Shown piece after piece: positions 38,090-45,463 of a DNA stretch of 46,627 nucleotides. Numbering within the stretch: position 1 is the stretch's first letter; each line of letters begins with the position of its first letter. The notes below the pieces were generated by a model. That model ran no database searches. It was not told the origin of the DNA and saw only the letters and a program-made list of their open reading frames with translations. Source of the stretch: Bacteroidota bacterium (GTDB lineage Bacteria; Bacteroidota; Bacteroidia; AKYH767-A; 2013-40CM-41-45); assembly GCA_016720655.1 (NCBI GenBank), contig JADKKE010000018.1, positions 1 through 46,627 on the forward strand, in the 5' to 3' direction. A program made the position numbers and the translations under genes.

Positions 38090-39091
38090 ATGGTTAAAAA
38101 GCACTATTCCTCAGGACTGAATTTAATTCCGGCATTACTACTTGTAAGTTTTTCACTGTTTTTTACTTCCTGTTCAAAAGAAGAGTTACTCCCGGAACCT
38201 CCGGTCACATCCGATATTTCTAGAATTCAGCCAAGTCAATATAATTTGTTGCTTCCTGAATTATTCGGATTTATTACCCATCCGAATTACCTGACAATTG
38301 GAAATACTACAAGTGAAAATAATTGCCTTGACTATTTGAGAAACAAAGGTGGTAACATGCTTAACTGCTATGCCCGCAATTCAATGACTACATCTGCAGG
38401 AAGAAGTCAGTTCGCTGCTTTTTGTCGTAAGGCAGTGAATACATACGGGGTTAAATTCATTTCCTGTGATATTAGGGAAACAACTGAAATTGCCACCTGG
38501 GATGCATTCTACACCTCCTATCCCGATTTACGCACAATCGTCTCTCCGCTCACTGAAAAAGAACCCTGGGTGACTGGTGACTATACCGGATGCTTTTCTC
38601 TGTTGCGATTAACAAAAGCAATGTGCAATCGTTACGGAGCTAAATTTTATTTTTATGAAGGCTGGATGGGAAAGAATTACGCCTATCCGCAACGTGCTGT
38701 AGATTCCATGGTATACTATTGTGACGGAATATTTTTATCAAATTATGTAACTGTTACTGATTATTTATCTACTGCAAGCGGTTATGGCAAGTGGGATAAC
38801 AGGATAAAGTTCAGAATCGATCAGGGTTCTTCAACCTATGGAGGAATTACTGTAGCTGCGAAAAAATTCAATAAGCTCGATTATCCTTTGATTGAGTTGC
38901 AATCGGTTGAACCTTCCTTCTTATACACTTTGTATGCAGTCAGCGGTTCTAACCGTTCCTTTTATGGCACCATGTACAACGATGCCAAGTTGCTGTACAA
39001 TATGTCATCTACGGATGTATTAAAATATACTGAGCTTAGAGGCAAAAGTTTATTCTACCAAAAATATGTTTTGCAGGCGCAGCCAAATTAA
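38090..39091 (+). CDS. lipoprotein of unknown function, TIM-barrel-like (copy 1)
   Basis: The protein has 333 residues. The lipobox LFFTSC follows a hydrophobic segment (IPALLLVSFSLFFTSC), so it is lipidated at the Cys, probably in the outer membrane. The mature part has the strand-helix order of a (beta/alpha)8 barrel: TIGNTTSENNCLDYLRNKGGNMLNCYAR, AVNTYGVKFISCDIRE, NRYGAKFYFYEGWMG, VYYCDGIFLSNY, YPLIELQ. Such barrels are often glycoside hydrolases, but I cannot name a family or catalytic acids with confidence. Nearly the same protein is encoded 1.5 kb downstream. Its own terminator follows. Confidence 0.78.
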   Translation: MVKKHYSSGLNLIPALLLVSFSLFFTSCSKEELLPEPPVTSDISRIQPSQYNLLLPELFGFITHPNYLTIGNTTSENNCLDYLRNKGGNMLNCYARNSMTTSAGRSQFAAFCRKAVNTYGVKFISCDIRETTEIATWDAFYTSYPDLRTIVSPLTEKEPWVTGDYTGCFSLLRLTKAMCNRYGAKFYFYEGWMGKNYAYPQRAVDSMVYYCDGIFLSNYVTVTDYLSTASGYGKWDNRIKFRIDQGSSTYGGITVAAKKFNKLDYPLIELQSVEPSFLYTLYAVSGSNRSFYGTMYNDAKLLYNMSSTDVLKYTELRGKSLFYQKYVLQAQPN

Positions 39092-39125
39092 TTTACCTGG
39101 TTTTTTTAGAATTTTAAAAACATTT

Positions 39126-39153
39126 AAAAAAGCTCTCGCAAGAGAGCTTTTTT
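39126..39153 (+). terminator. intrinsic terminator after lipoprotein copy 1
   Basis: GCTCTC-GCAA-GAGAGC (39132-39147) is flanked by A6 and T7, so the stem can extend through A-T pairs. The hairpin core is the same as after copy 2, confirming that the duplication carried the terminator. Confidence 0.88.
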
Positions 39154-39159
39154 ATTTTG

Positions 39160-39176
39160 TGGTCCGCGAACGGGAC
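39160..39176 (-). repeat. degenerate tRNA-Asp 3'-end-like segment
   Basis: GTGGTCCGCGAACGGGAC directly follows the terminator of copy 1, in the same relative position as the GGCGGTCCGGACGGGAC tRNA-Asp acceptor/T-arm sequence after copy 2. It looks like a decayed piece of the tRNA 3' end carried along by the duplication or left by an older integration. It is too short to prove tRNA ancestry. Confidence 0.45.
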
Positions 39177-39189
39177 AAAATAAATTCAA

Positions 39190-39225
39190 TTTTCACTCTG
39201 TAAAATTAATTTTACAGAGTGAAAA
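39190..39225. repeat. perfect 36-base palindrome
   Basis: The arm TTTTCACTCTGTAAAATT (39190-39207) is followed immediately by its exact reverse complement (39208-39225), giving an 18-pair hairpin with essentially no loop. It sits between the two lipoprotein units and has no counterpart after unit 2. It could be a terminator-like structure, a repressor or recombinase site, or a replication-slippage scar. Confidence 0.7.
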
Positions 39226-39595
39226 ATTTCTATTCGTCGGAAGCTTTTTGTTTTCAAGGTTGAACCATCAGCAATATCAATATGGGTCGTAGTATGAACA
39301 TTGGTTTTGTTTTTCTCATTGACCGAAATAACCGAAATATAAGTGTGTTAATTACGTTTACTATATAGTAGGCCGTTCTACATTCATTTAGACCACAGCT
39401 TATATAGGTATCTTTGTGCACGTGGAAACGTACAAGAATACAGCAGGGATCAGTATCTAAGAATAGATTTTTTTGACTGACATTGAGGAAATACTCCTCG
39501 GTTTTACAACGATTATAATATTTCTGGTTTAACAATTTAAGATTGTTTTACGCCTGATTCGTCTTATTATTCTAACCGACTTAAAACAAAAAAAA
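39226..39595 (+). other. intergenic region upstream of lipoprotein copy 2
   Basis: The right half (39400-39590) is the counterpart of 37893-38085. A minus-strand open frame here (39254-39535) has a partial counterpart upstream of copy 1; both contain an LDTDP word. It is broken in the first copy and has no recognisable family, so I treat it as a remnant. No clear promoter box is visible. Confidence 0.5.
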
Positions 39596-40597
39596 ATGGG
39601 GAAAAAGCAATATTGCTCAAGTCTGAATTTAATTCCGGTAGTACTACTGGTAAGTTTTTCGCTGTTTTTCACTTCGTGTTCAAAAGAAGAGTTCCTTCCG
39701 GAGCCCTCTGTCACATCTGAAATTCCTTCCAGCCAATCACGTATGTATACTCCGGGGATTCCGGATGTATTCGGAATTTATACACATCCGGATTACCTGA
39801 CAATTGGAAATACAACAAGCGAAAATAATGTTCTTGTCTATTTAAGAAACAAGGGTGGCAACATGCTAAACTGCTATGCCCGCAATTCACTGTCAACATC
39901 TGCAGGAAGAACGAAGTTCGCTGCATTTTGCCGCAAGGCAGTGAATTCGTACGGGGTTAAATTGATAACATGCGATATCAGAGAAACATCTGAAATTGCC
40001 AAGTGGGAATCTTTTTATACTTCCTATCCTGATTTGCGTACAGTCGTCTCACCGCTGACAGAAAAAGAGCCCTGGAATACCGGTGACTATACCGGATGCT
40101 TCACTCTGTTGCGATTAACAAAAGCGATGTGCAACCGGTATGGAGCTAAATTTTATTTTTATGAAGGCTGGATGGGAGCGAATTACTCCAACCCTCAACG
40201 AGCTGTTGATTCGATGGTATATTATTGTGACGGAATATTTTTAACAAATTATGTATCGAAGACAGATTATTTATCCACCGCATCCGGTTATGGCAAATGG
40301 GATAACAGGATAAAGTACAGAATCGATCAGGGTGCTTCTACCTATGGAGGAATTACTGTAGCAGCGAAAAAGTTTAATAAGCTCGACTATCCCATCATCG
40401 AGTTGCAATCTCTTGAACCAATATTCTTATTAAATATGTATGCAGTTACCAGTTCCAACCGAGAGTTTTTTGGAACCTTGTATGACGAGGCCAAAGTGCT
40501 GTACAATTTGTCATCTACGGATGTATTAAAATATACTTCGCTTAAAGGCAAATGTATATTCTATCAAAAATATGCTTTACAAGCGCAGCCGAGTTGA
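39596..40597 (+). CDS. lipoprotein of unknown function, TIM-barrel-like (copy 2)
   Basis: The protein has 333 residues, the same length as copy 1 and aligned end to end with only substitutions apparent. The lipobox LFFTSC and all barrel landmarks (TIGNTTSENN, NMLNCYARNS, FYFYEGWMG, VDSMVYYCDGIFL, YGKWDNRIK) are conserved. Differences concentrate in the linker after the lipobox (residues 38-60) and a few helices. Conservation of the core with an open frame in both copies suggests both are used. It lies immediately beside the island boundary. Confidence 0.78.
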   Translation: MGKKQYCSSLNLIPVVLLVSFSLFFTSCSKEEFLPEPSVTSEIPSSQSRMYTPGIPDVFGIYTHPDYLTIGNTTSENNVLVYLRNKGGNMLNCYARNSLSTSAGRTKFAAFCRKAVNSYGVKLITCDIRETSEIAKWESFYTSYPDLRTVVSPLTEKEPWNTGDYTGCFTLLRLTKAMCNRYGAKFYFYEGWMGANYSNPQRAVDSMVYYCDGIFLTNYVSKTDYLSTASGYGKWDNRIKYRIDQGASTYGGITVAAKKFNKLDYPIIELQSLEPIFLLNMYAVTSSNREFFGTLYDEAKVLYNLSSTDVLKYTSLKGKCIFYQKYALQAQPS

Positions 40598-40628
40598 TTT
40601 GTAGCTAAGTTTAGAATTATAAAAGCAT

Positions 40629-40658
40629 AAAAAAAGCTCTCGCAAGAGAGCTTTTTTT
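40629..40658 (+). terminator. intrinsic terminator after lipoprotein copy 2
   Basis: GCTCTC-GCAA-GAGAGC (40636-40651) is flanked by A7 and T7. It lies only 4 bases from the tRNA-Asp fragment on the other strand, so read in reverse it would also sit just after the original tRNA gene. Confidence 0.88.
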
Positions 40659-40661
40659 ATT

Positions 40662-40710
40662 TGGCGGTCCGGACGGGACTCGAACCCGCGACCCCATGCG
40701 TGACAGGCAT
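40662..40710 (-). other. 3' 49 bases of tRNA-Asp(GTC): island attachment site
   Basis: Read on the minus strand the segment begins ATGCCTGTCACGCAT, the anticodon stem-loop with anticodon GTC. It continues through a normal variable loop, the T arm GCGGGTTCGAGTCCCGT, the 3' acceptor strand CCGGACC, discriminator G and encoded CCA. The 5' half (acceptor strand, D arm) is absent: homology stops one base into the anticodon stem. That is the usual break point for tyrosine-recombinase att sites in tRNA genes. An integrase fragment lies directly beyond, so this is read as one end of an integrated element; a complete tRNA-Asp should exist at the other end. Confidence 0.85.
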
Positions 40711-40730
40711 TACTGATGATTAGGAGTTAG

Positions 40731-41962
40731 TTGCCGTTGCAAGGATGTATTGACCGTTACAAACAATTGTACTTGAGCACCGGAATAAATACCGGTAAAA
40801 AGCACACTTCTCCTCCAAGACAGGTTTGAAACAGTCCGCGATGCTCCATGATAAAAAGAAACTGTCTGCGTTCATGGATAAGCTTTTTGAGAAGCTTGAA
40901 AATCTACAGCGGGAATATGTACTTGATTTTGTCGAACCGAAGGAGTTAAAAGAACGATTTCTCACCGACGATTTTTCCTCCGAAAGTGACAAGAGAGTCT
41001 CTTTATCCGGATATATTAGTTTATGGGTGGAAGACCAAAAAAAGCTAACCATAAATCGACTCGATGATGAAACACTCAGTATCTATAATGCTCTCGCAGC
41101 AAAGATTAAGGAGTACGGTGACATTATGATTGGTAGACTAACTGAAGGTTGGGTCCATGGTTTCATGAATCATTTAGGAAAAACCCTTAAAAAAAATACT
41201 GTGATAAAGTACTGGCGAAAAATGAAAAAGATATGCCGGATGCTTAAAATAAAGCTGATGATCAAGAGTTCACTAAACAAATGGTAGAAGAAAAAACTGC
41301 CAAAGTTTATTTTTCTTTTGAAGAGCTACAGCATATTGAAAACTTTAAATTTAAAAACAGTAGTGAAAGACTTGAACGTGTCAGAGCAAATTTCATTTTC
41401 CAGGCATATACCGGAATGCGATATTCAGATTTCATACAGCAAGCAGAAATTCAATCAATCAATGGGAAAAAGTATATCATCATTGATTCTGGAAGTGAAA
41501 AAGACAGACGAGCCGATTGCTATTCCGGTCTTTGCACCGGTCGAGCGAATCTTAAAAGGAGGATATCTCGGAAAGAGATCAGTAATCAGAAATATAACGA
41601 TTACCTGAAGGAAATCATTGGCGAAATATATCCGGATAAAACGATCACCATTAAATATACATTGAATGGCAAAGAAAAAAAAGAGACACTCTTTGTAAAG
41701 GATAAAGTAGGCACACACTCCGGTCGGCGTAGCTTTGCTACAAATTTTACTCACCTCGGAATCATACTGAAAAAGTTTATCATGGAGATTGTCGGAATTA
41801 AAAAGGAGGTGACTTTTGACAATTACATTGCTTCTCCTAAAGTGGTAAATGCAGAACAGATGGTAAAACATTCTACAGCGTGAACAAGAGAGAAATCCTA
41901 ACATTGCTTATCTGTTGAATGATGAAATGACCGGTCCAGGTAAAAAGAAAAAAAGAGCCTGA
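40731..41962 (+). pseudogene. tyrosine recombinase (integrase) of the island, frameshifted several times
   Basis: Pieces in successive frames make one Bacteroidota integrase: an arm-domain-like RYKQLYLSTGINTGKK (40755-40802), a SAM-like core-binding domain (SGYISLWVEDQKKLTINRLDD to YWRKMKKICRMLK, 40826-41250), and a catalytic domain (VYFSFEELQHIENF on, 41281). Catalytic Arg is in YTGMRYSDF, His-x-x-Arg in HSGRRSFAT and Tyr in FDNYIAS. The tail EQERNPNIAYLLNDEMTG is in yet another frame to 41962. At least five shifts are needed, in both directions, so unlike the other broken genes it may be truly dead. It would have catalysed insertion at tRNA-Asp, whose 3' end lies 20 bases upstream. Confidence 0.82.
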
Positions 41963-41984
41963 TATATCCATCTAAAAAACAAAA

Positions 41985-42072
41985 CCCGGAACCGTGATTG
42001 CTCAGGGGGTTCCGGGAACTGTATCATAACCCGATTGTTTGAATTGCTTCAGGGACATCCGGGAACTGTATC
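41985..42072 (+). repeat. hairpin and 15-base direct repeat after the integrase
   Basis: CCCGGAACC (41985-41993) pairs with GGTTCCGGG (42008-42016), a GC-rich stem 23 bases after the integrase end that could stop its transcription (no T run follows). TCCGGGAACTGTATC occurs at 42011-42025 and again at 42058-42072, a 47-base period. Paired repeats beside an integrase can be recombinase or excisionase binding sites; that is only a possibility. Confidence 0.55.
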
Positions 42073-42094
42073 TTGGCTACAAAGGTAGCGTATT

Positions 42095-42141
42095 TATTCA
42101 TAAATATGCATAAAAATGCATAAAGTTTCATAAAAGTAAGA
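42095..42141 (+). promoter_or_regulatory. A/T-rich reiterated motif upstream of the Abi gene
   Basis: ATGCATAAA occurs twice and TTTCATAAA once more, spaced by about 10-11 bases (about one helical turn), 25-70 bases before the Abi start. Helically phased repeats suggest a protein-binding site controlling the gene. No matching TAnnTTTG box was found, so promoter position is uncertain. Confidence 0.4.
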
Positions 42142-42165
42142 AATAGTTCAAATTAGACTATAAAT

Positions 42166-42841
42166 ATGAAATTTGTCGATTTTCAATATGTCATGTCCTC
42201 CCATAGAATGGGGAGATATCTTAATGCTGTTGGAGGCCAAACGAAAAAGGCTATGACCTTATATCGTTTGAATTTGAGACTTGCCCAGGAAATGTTTACC
42301 ATCGAAAGTTGTTTTGAAGTAGCATTGAGAAATCGAATCGATAGTCATTATTCTTCAATTCATGGTTCAGATTGGATCCGAGATGCAGGGAGTTCAACCG
42401 GAATGTTTAATAACCAACATTGCAGCAAAACTGCAGCAATAATTGCAACAGCAATGCGAAATCTTCGGCTTATTCCATCCAAAATTAGTAGCTGCAATGG
42501 ACTTTGGATTCTGGAGATACATGTTTGCACGTCATCAATTTTGCTGGTGGCCAGACTTTACTCAGATTTTTCCATCGAAGCCAAGAAGTACGGCAACGCT
42601 TTTATACAACCACGGTTTTATTTTCAATGAACTTGAAAAGATTAATGAACTTAGAAATCGTTTGGCTCATCATGAGCCAATTTGTTTTGCAAACAGTATT
42701 CATACAAAAGATACCACCTACGCTCGTAATAATTATTCAAAAATGAAAACAATTTTTCAATGGATGGATATCGATGAAGATGCATTACTTTATGGCTTAG
42801 ATCATATAATTAAAGTTTGTGCTGAAATTGATACTTTATAA
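42166..42841 (+). CDS. Abi_2/AbiF-like abortive-infection protein with HEPN motif, one frameshift
   Basis: The N-terminal frame from ATG 42166 (HRMGRYLNAVGG, ALRNRIDSHYSSIHGSDWIRD) and the C-terminal frame to 42841 (PKLVAAMDFGFWRYMFARHQF, INELRNRLAHHEPI) are consecutive parts of one Abi-like protein of about 225 residues. Removing one base near 42470 (CTTCGGCTT to CTTGGCTT) joins them. RNRLAH fits the R-x4-H motif of HEPN ribonucleases, and GFWRYMF is a hallmark of this Abi family. Such proteins stop growth of phage-infected cells, probably by cutting RNA. Unlike most breaks in the window this one needs a base removed. Confidence 0.8.
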
Positions 42842-42943
42842 ATAATTTGAATTTTTAGTCGCAATATAGTGCTGACTCCGAACTTATAACGTTTATGAAA
42901 TTTATTGTAAATGATTGTATTACAGATCAATATTACTCAGCCG

Positions 42944-44885
42944 TTACATCATTGGATGATATTTCAAAATTGATTTCGATTGAACTTCAGTAACTTTCAT
43001 GTACAACTTCATACCAGGTATTTCTTCATAACGTTCTGTTAGTTTCTCTCGTAATCCAAACAATCTCTTCTCGGCTGTGGAAACTAATTGCGAAATAAAG
43101 TTACTCGTACCTTTCCTTTTCAACTTCATTCTCATTTTTTATGGTTGTTATGGGTTGCATTTTTTTCAGAGTAGCTTTTGCCAACAACAAAAGCGTCGAC
43201 GTAAGGACTTCCAATTAAACTTCCGGAATTAATAAATTCTTCAGCATAGCTATGAGCCTGGTTTCTCTCTTCCTTGGTCAATTTAAAATCGCCCCGCTTA
43301 AGTTCGATGATCAAGATTTTATTTACAGTGGCAAGCGATTCTCCTTCGTTGAAATTTTCTATGCCAGTTACTGAAAGCGTGGAGTTAGGAAGTACAACGA
43401 TATCAGGACGTTTTTTGGCATTATTGAAAACTTCCTTGCTAATTTTTTTCTTGAAAATTGCGCTTACTACAGTATGCAACTGCTTATTGGAGGAATATTC
43501 TGCAGATTCAAATTCCGGCCCGAATAACCATCGAGCAGATGTAATTAGTGGATGCAGTACATGAAGCTCGTCTACTGATGGATCTTCAGATAATTTTCGA
43601 ATCGCTTCAATGACGGAAATTCTATTATCTATTTCATCTAAAACTGTCAGCGCATCACGGATGGACCAATTGGAAAGAAGGTTATTAAGACCCACTATGT
43701 CGTCTGAAGTTAACATTGCAAGCTTAACCAACAACTGTTTACCTGACTTAGTTTTCTCCATATTGATGAGAGTTTGGATTGCAAGAGATACCGATTCGCT
43801 TTTGGCAGTTGGATGCGTAGCAGCAATCGTGGCAATTGCTTCTTCAACCTCATATTTTGCCAAAGGAGAGAGTGTTGCAAATTCCTCTGCAAACTCGCTC
43901 CGAATATTTTGTGTGGCTTCTCCGATATTTTCCTTCGCCTGTTTTGAAAACATTTCATTCACGTAATCACCTACCGCTCTATAAACATTATCCATTTGTA
44001 TTACATCCTGGAATCCGCTCCAGTCTTCAAAAATAAAATCCGACAGATCGTTTGAAGAAACTACAACGTTGTATCTCTTTGCCTCACGAGTTCTACCATC
44101 AACATAGAATTCCTTCCCTAAAATCCAAGTTGGCTCCCCAACGAGACGACCAGCCTGCCAAAAAGCGATACCTTGGTATAAAGTGGTTCTTCCTGATTTA
44201 ACAGTATCAACAAAATGAACCTTAAGTTTGATATCATTAACCATCAATTCCTTGTATCGATTAGGCCAGATAGCTGTTCCAGTTTAACTGTTTTCCGATT
44301 TATTGAAACTTTAAAATTGGGATCGTGCAAAAACGAGAAGAGATAATATCAAGTATCCTTTCAGGTTTAGGCAAATTCTGTTGAACGATCACTTCCAGAC
44401 GAGTACCATGATTTCTGGACATTTCAAACTCAGAATTCTTAACTGAAATGGATGCTTGTCATCAATGGTAGTTATAGTAAATGTCGATTTTATTCCCCTC
44501 TGCTTCTGTGATCACAAGATATTCCTTATTAAAGCAGAGCAAACCGTGTCGGCCAACGCCATTTCTACCGCAAGCTAATCTCGTACCTTGAACTCCTTTC
44601 GGAAATATTACGTTTTTGCCTTGATGTTTAATTCTATTGTATCCAAGCCTCATCCAACGATTCAAAAACTGTTCTTTAGTTAGACCAGTGCCATTATCTA
44701 TGATTGTCAATTTGCCACCATACTCATCAGGGATATAAATTTGAACATCTGTAGCTCCGGCATCCCAAGCATTAGCAACCAATTCTGTAAGGCAGTTTCG
44801 GAGAAGTAGCCAAAAGTCCTAATGTTCTAACTAAATAGTCCTCTTCGAAAAGAGAACCTTTAAATATTTTTTCAGATTTGGCCAT
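42944..44885 (-). CDS. GHKL ATPase fused to a Shedu (DUF4263) nuclease, broken by several frameshifts
   Basis: From ATG 44885: MAKSEKIFKGSLFEEDYLV, then a GHKL ATPase with N-box ELVANAWDAGA (about 35-45), IDNGTGL (63-69) and GRNGVGRHGL. A transducer-like part with RNHGTRLEV and SRFLHDPNFKVSIN follows, then IAFWQAGRLVGEP and a helical linker. The C-terminus is a DUF4263 PD-(D/E)xK domain: KRPDIVVLPN, IIELKRG, Q in ERNQAHSYAEEF, and final helix STAEKRLFGLREKL. Restoring about seven single bases (for example A6 to A7 at 43135-43140, GGAATTG to GGGAATTG near 44252, CGTTTTTGC to CGTTTTTTGC near 44331) gives one protein of about 650 residues. Known Shedu proteins are antiphage nucleases with varied N-terminal sensor domains. 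As written it appears as several fragments. Confidence 0.8.
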
Positions 44886-45463
44886 GACCAATATTTGTTT
44901 GTAATGCAGTCCGAGAACATGGGTTAAAATACTAAAAAAATTTGAATAGACTATTGATCCAATAACGATTTTAAAACTACAAATTTTCACGTATTTTACA
45001 GATTGCTCAAAGGATCCTTTACTTTCTTCATCAGGACCAAAGGCACTGAGACAAGGTAAAATCATATAGAATTCTGAAGTAGGGGATAAAGTAGTTTTGT
45101 ATACGTTTATTGATAATAAAAAAAAGTAAAATTGGGTCTCTTGCCTTGAAAGTTCTTCACCTAATATCCTAACACTTTCTTCTCGAATTTCATCATTGTG
45201 TGATTTTAGAATTTTGAAATGAAGTTCAAGTTTGATATTGTTGCTTCTCCAATCAGTGCTTTTGAATAGCCACCAATACTTACTTATGCTCTCAACCAGT
45301 CGTTTGTTACTTTCAAATTCAACAAGTATGACTTTGTCCTCAAAATAATAAGCCTCATCAGGTCTAATTCTATAATTCTTTTTCAGCCAAATAAAATCTG
45401 CCCGTTGCGAATGTCGAAGATATCCTGCAATCCCAAGAGTCTCTAAAAACTCTTCTCAGTCAT
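44872..45463 (-). CDS. putative PD-(D/E)xK-type protein between hsdS and the GHKL-Shedu gene, frameshifted
   Basis: ATG 45463 overlaps the hsdS stop by 8 bases (TEK). One added base near 45450 joins it to EFLETLGIAGYLRHSQRADF and on through RIRPDEAYYFEDKVILVEFES, SISKYWWLFKSTDW and EEIREESVRILGEEL-like helix. Another shift near 45130 leads into SAFGPDEESKGSFEQSVKYVK. The total is about 195 residues; the end near 44872 is approximate. The order D-(x)n-E-x-E with a following basic helix (RPDE...LVEFESNKR) resembles restriction-endonuclease-like folds. I do not recognise the family; nuclease activity is a guess from this motif and the neighbours. Confidence 0.55.

Larger units (their letters stand above)
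37893..40680 (+). repeat. tandem duplication: two copies of a ~1.5 kb lipoprotein unit
   Basis: Units at about 37893-39176 and 39400-40680 are offset by about 1506 bases. Each has a similar upstream stretch (shared words CAGGGATCAGTATC and AAGATTGTTTTAC), a lipoprotein gene of 333 codons, and the same terminator hairpin. The first unit then has a decayed GGTCCG/CGGGAC segment and the second the true tRNA-Asp 3' end. Copies differ at many positions, so the event is not recent. Confidence 0.8.

Noticed and set aside
39254..39535. Minus-strand open frame between the lipoprotein copies
   Set aside because: No family resemblance; the counterpart upstream of copy 1 is broken. It is more likely a remnant or chance frame.
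40720..41052. Minus-strand open frame of 110 codons over the integrase start
   Set aside because: It lies opposite the recognisable SAM-like domain of the integrase and has a low-complexity serine-rich translation.
42944..43135. A 63-codon open frame that appears to be a small gene coupled by an ATGA overlap to the Shedu-like gene
   Set aside because: Its protein (STAEKRLFGLREKLTERYEE) reads as the C-terminal helix of the DUF4263 domain, and one extra A in the A6 run joins it to the upstream frame. It is the end of the same gene.
44886..45065. Upstream extension of the GHKL ATPase frame to 45065
   Set aside because: These residues fit the end of the preceding gene; MAKSEKIFKGS from ATG 44885 is the natural ATPase start.
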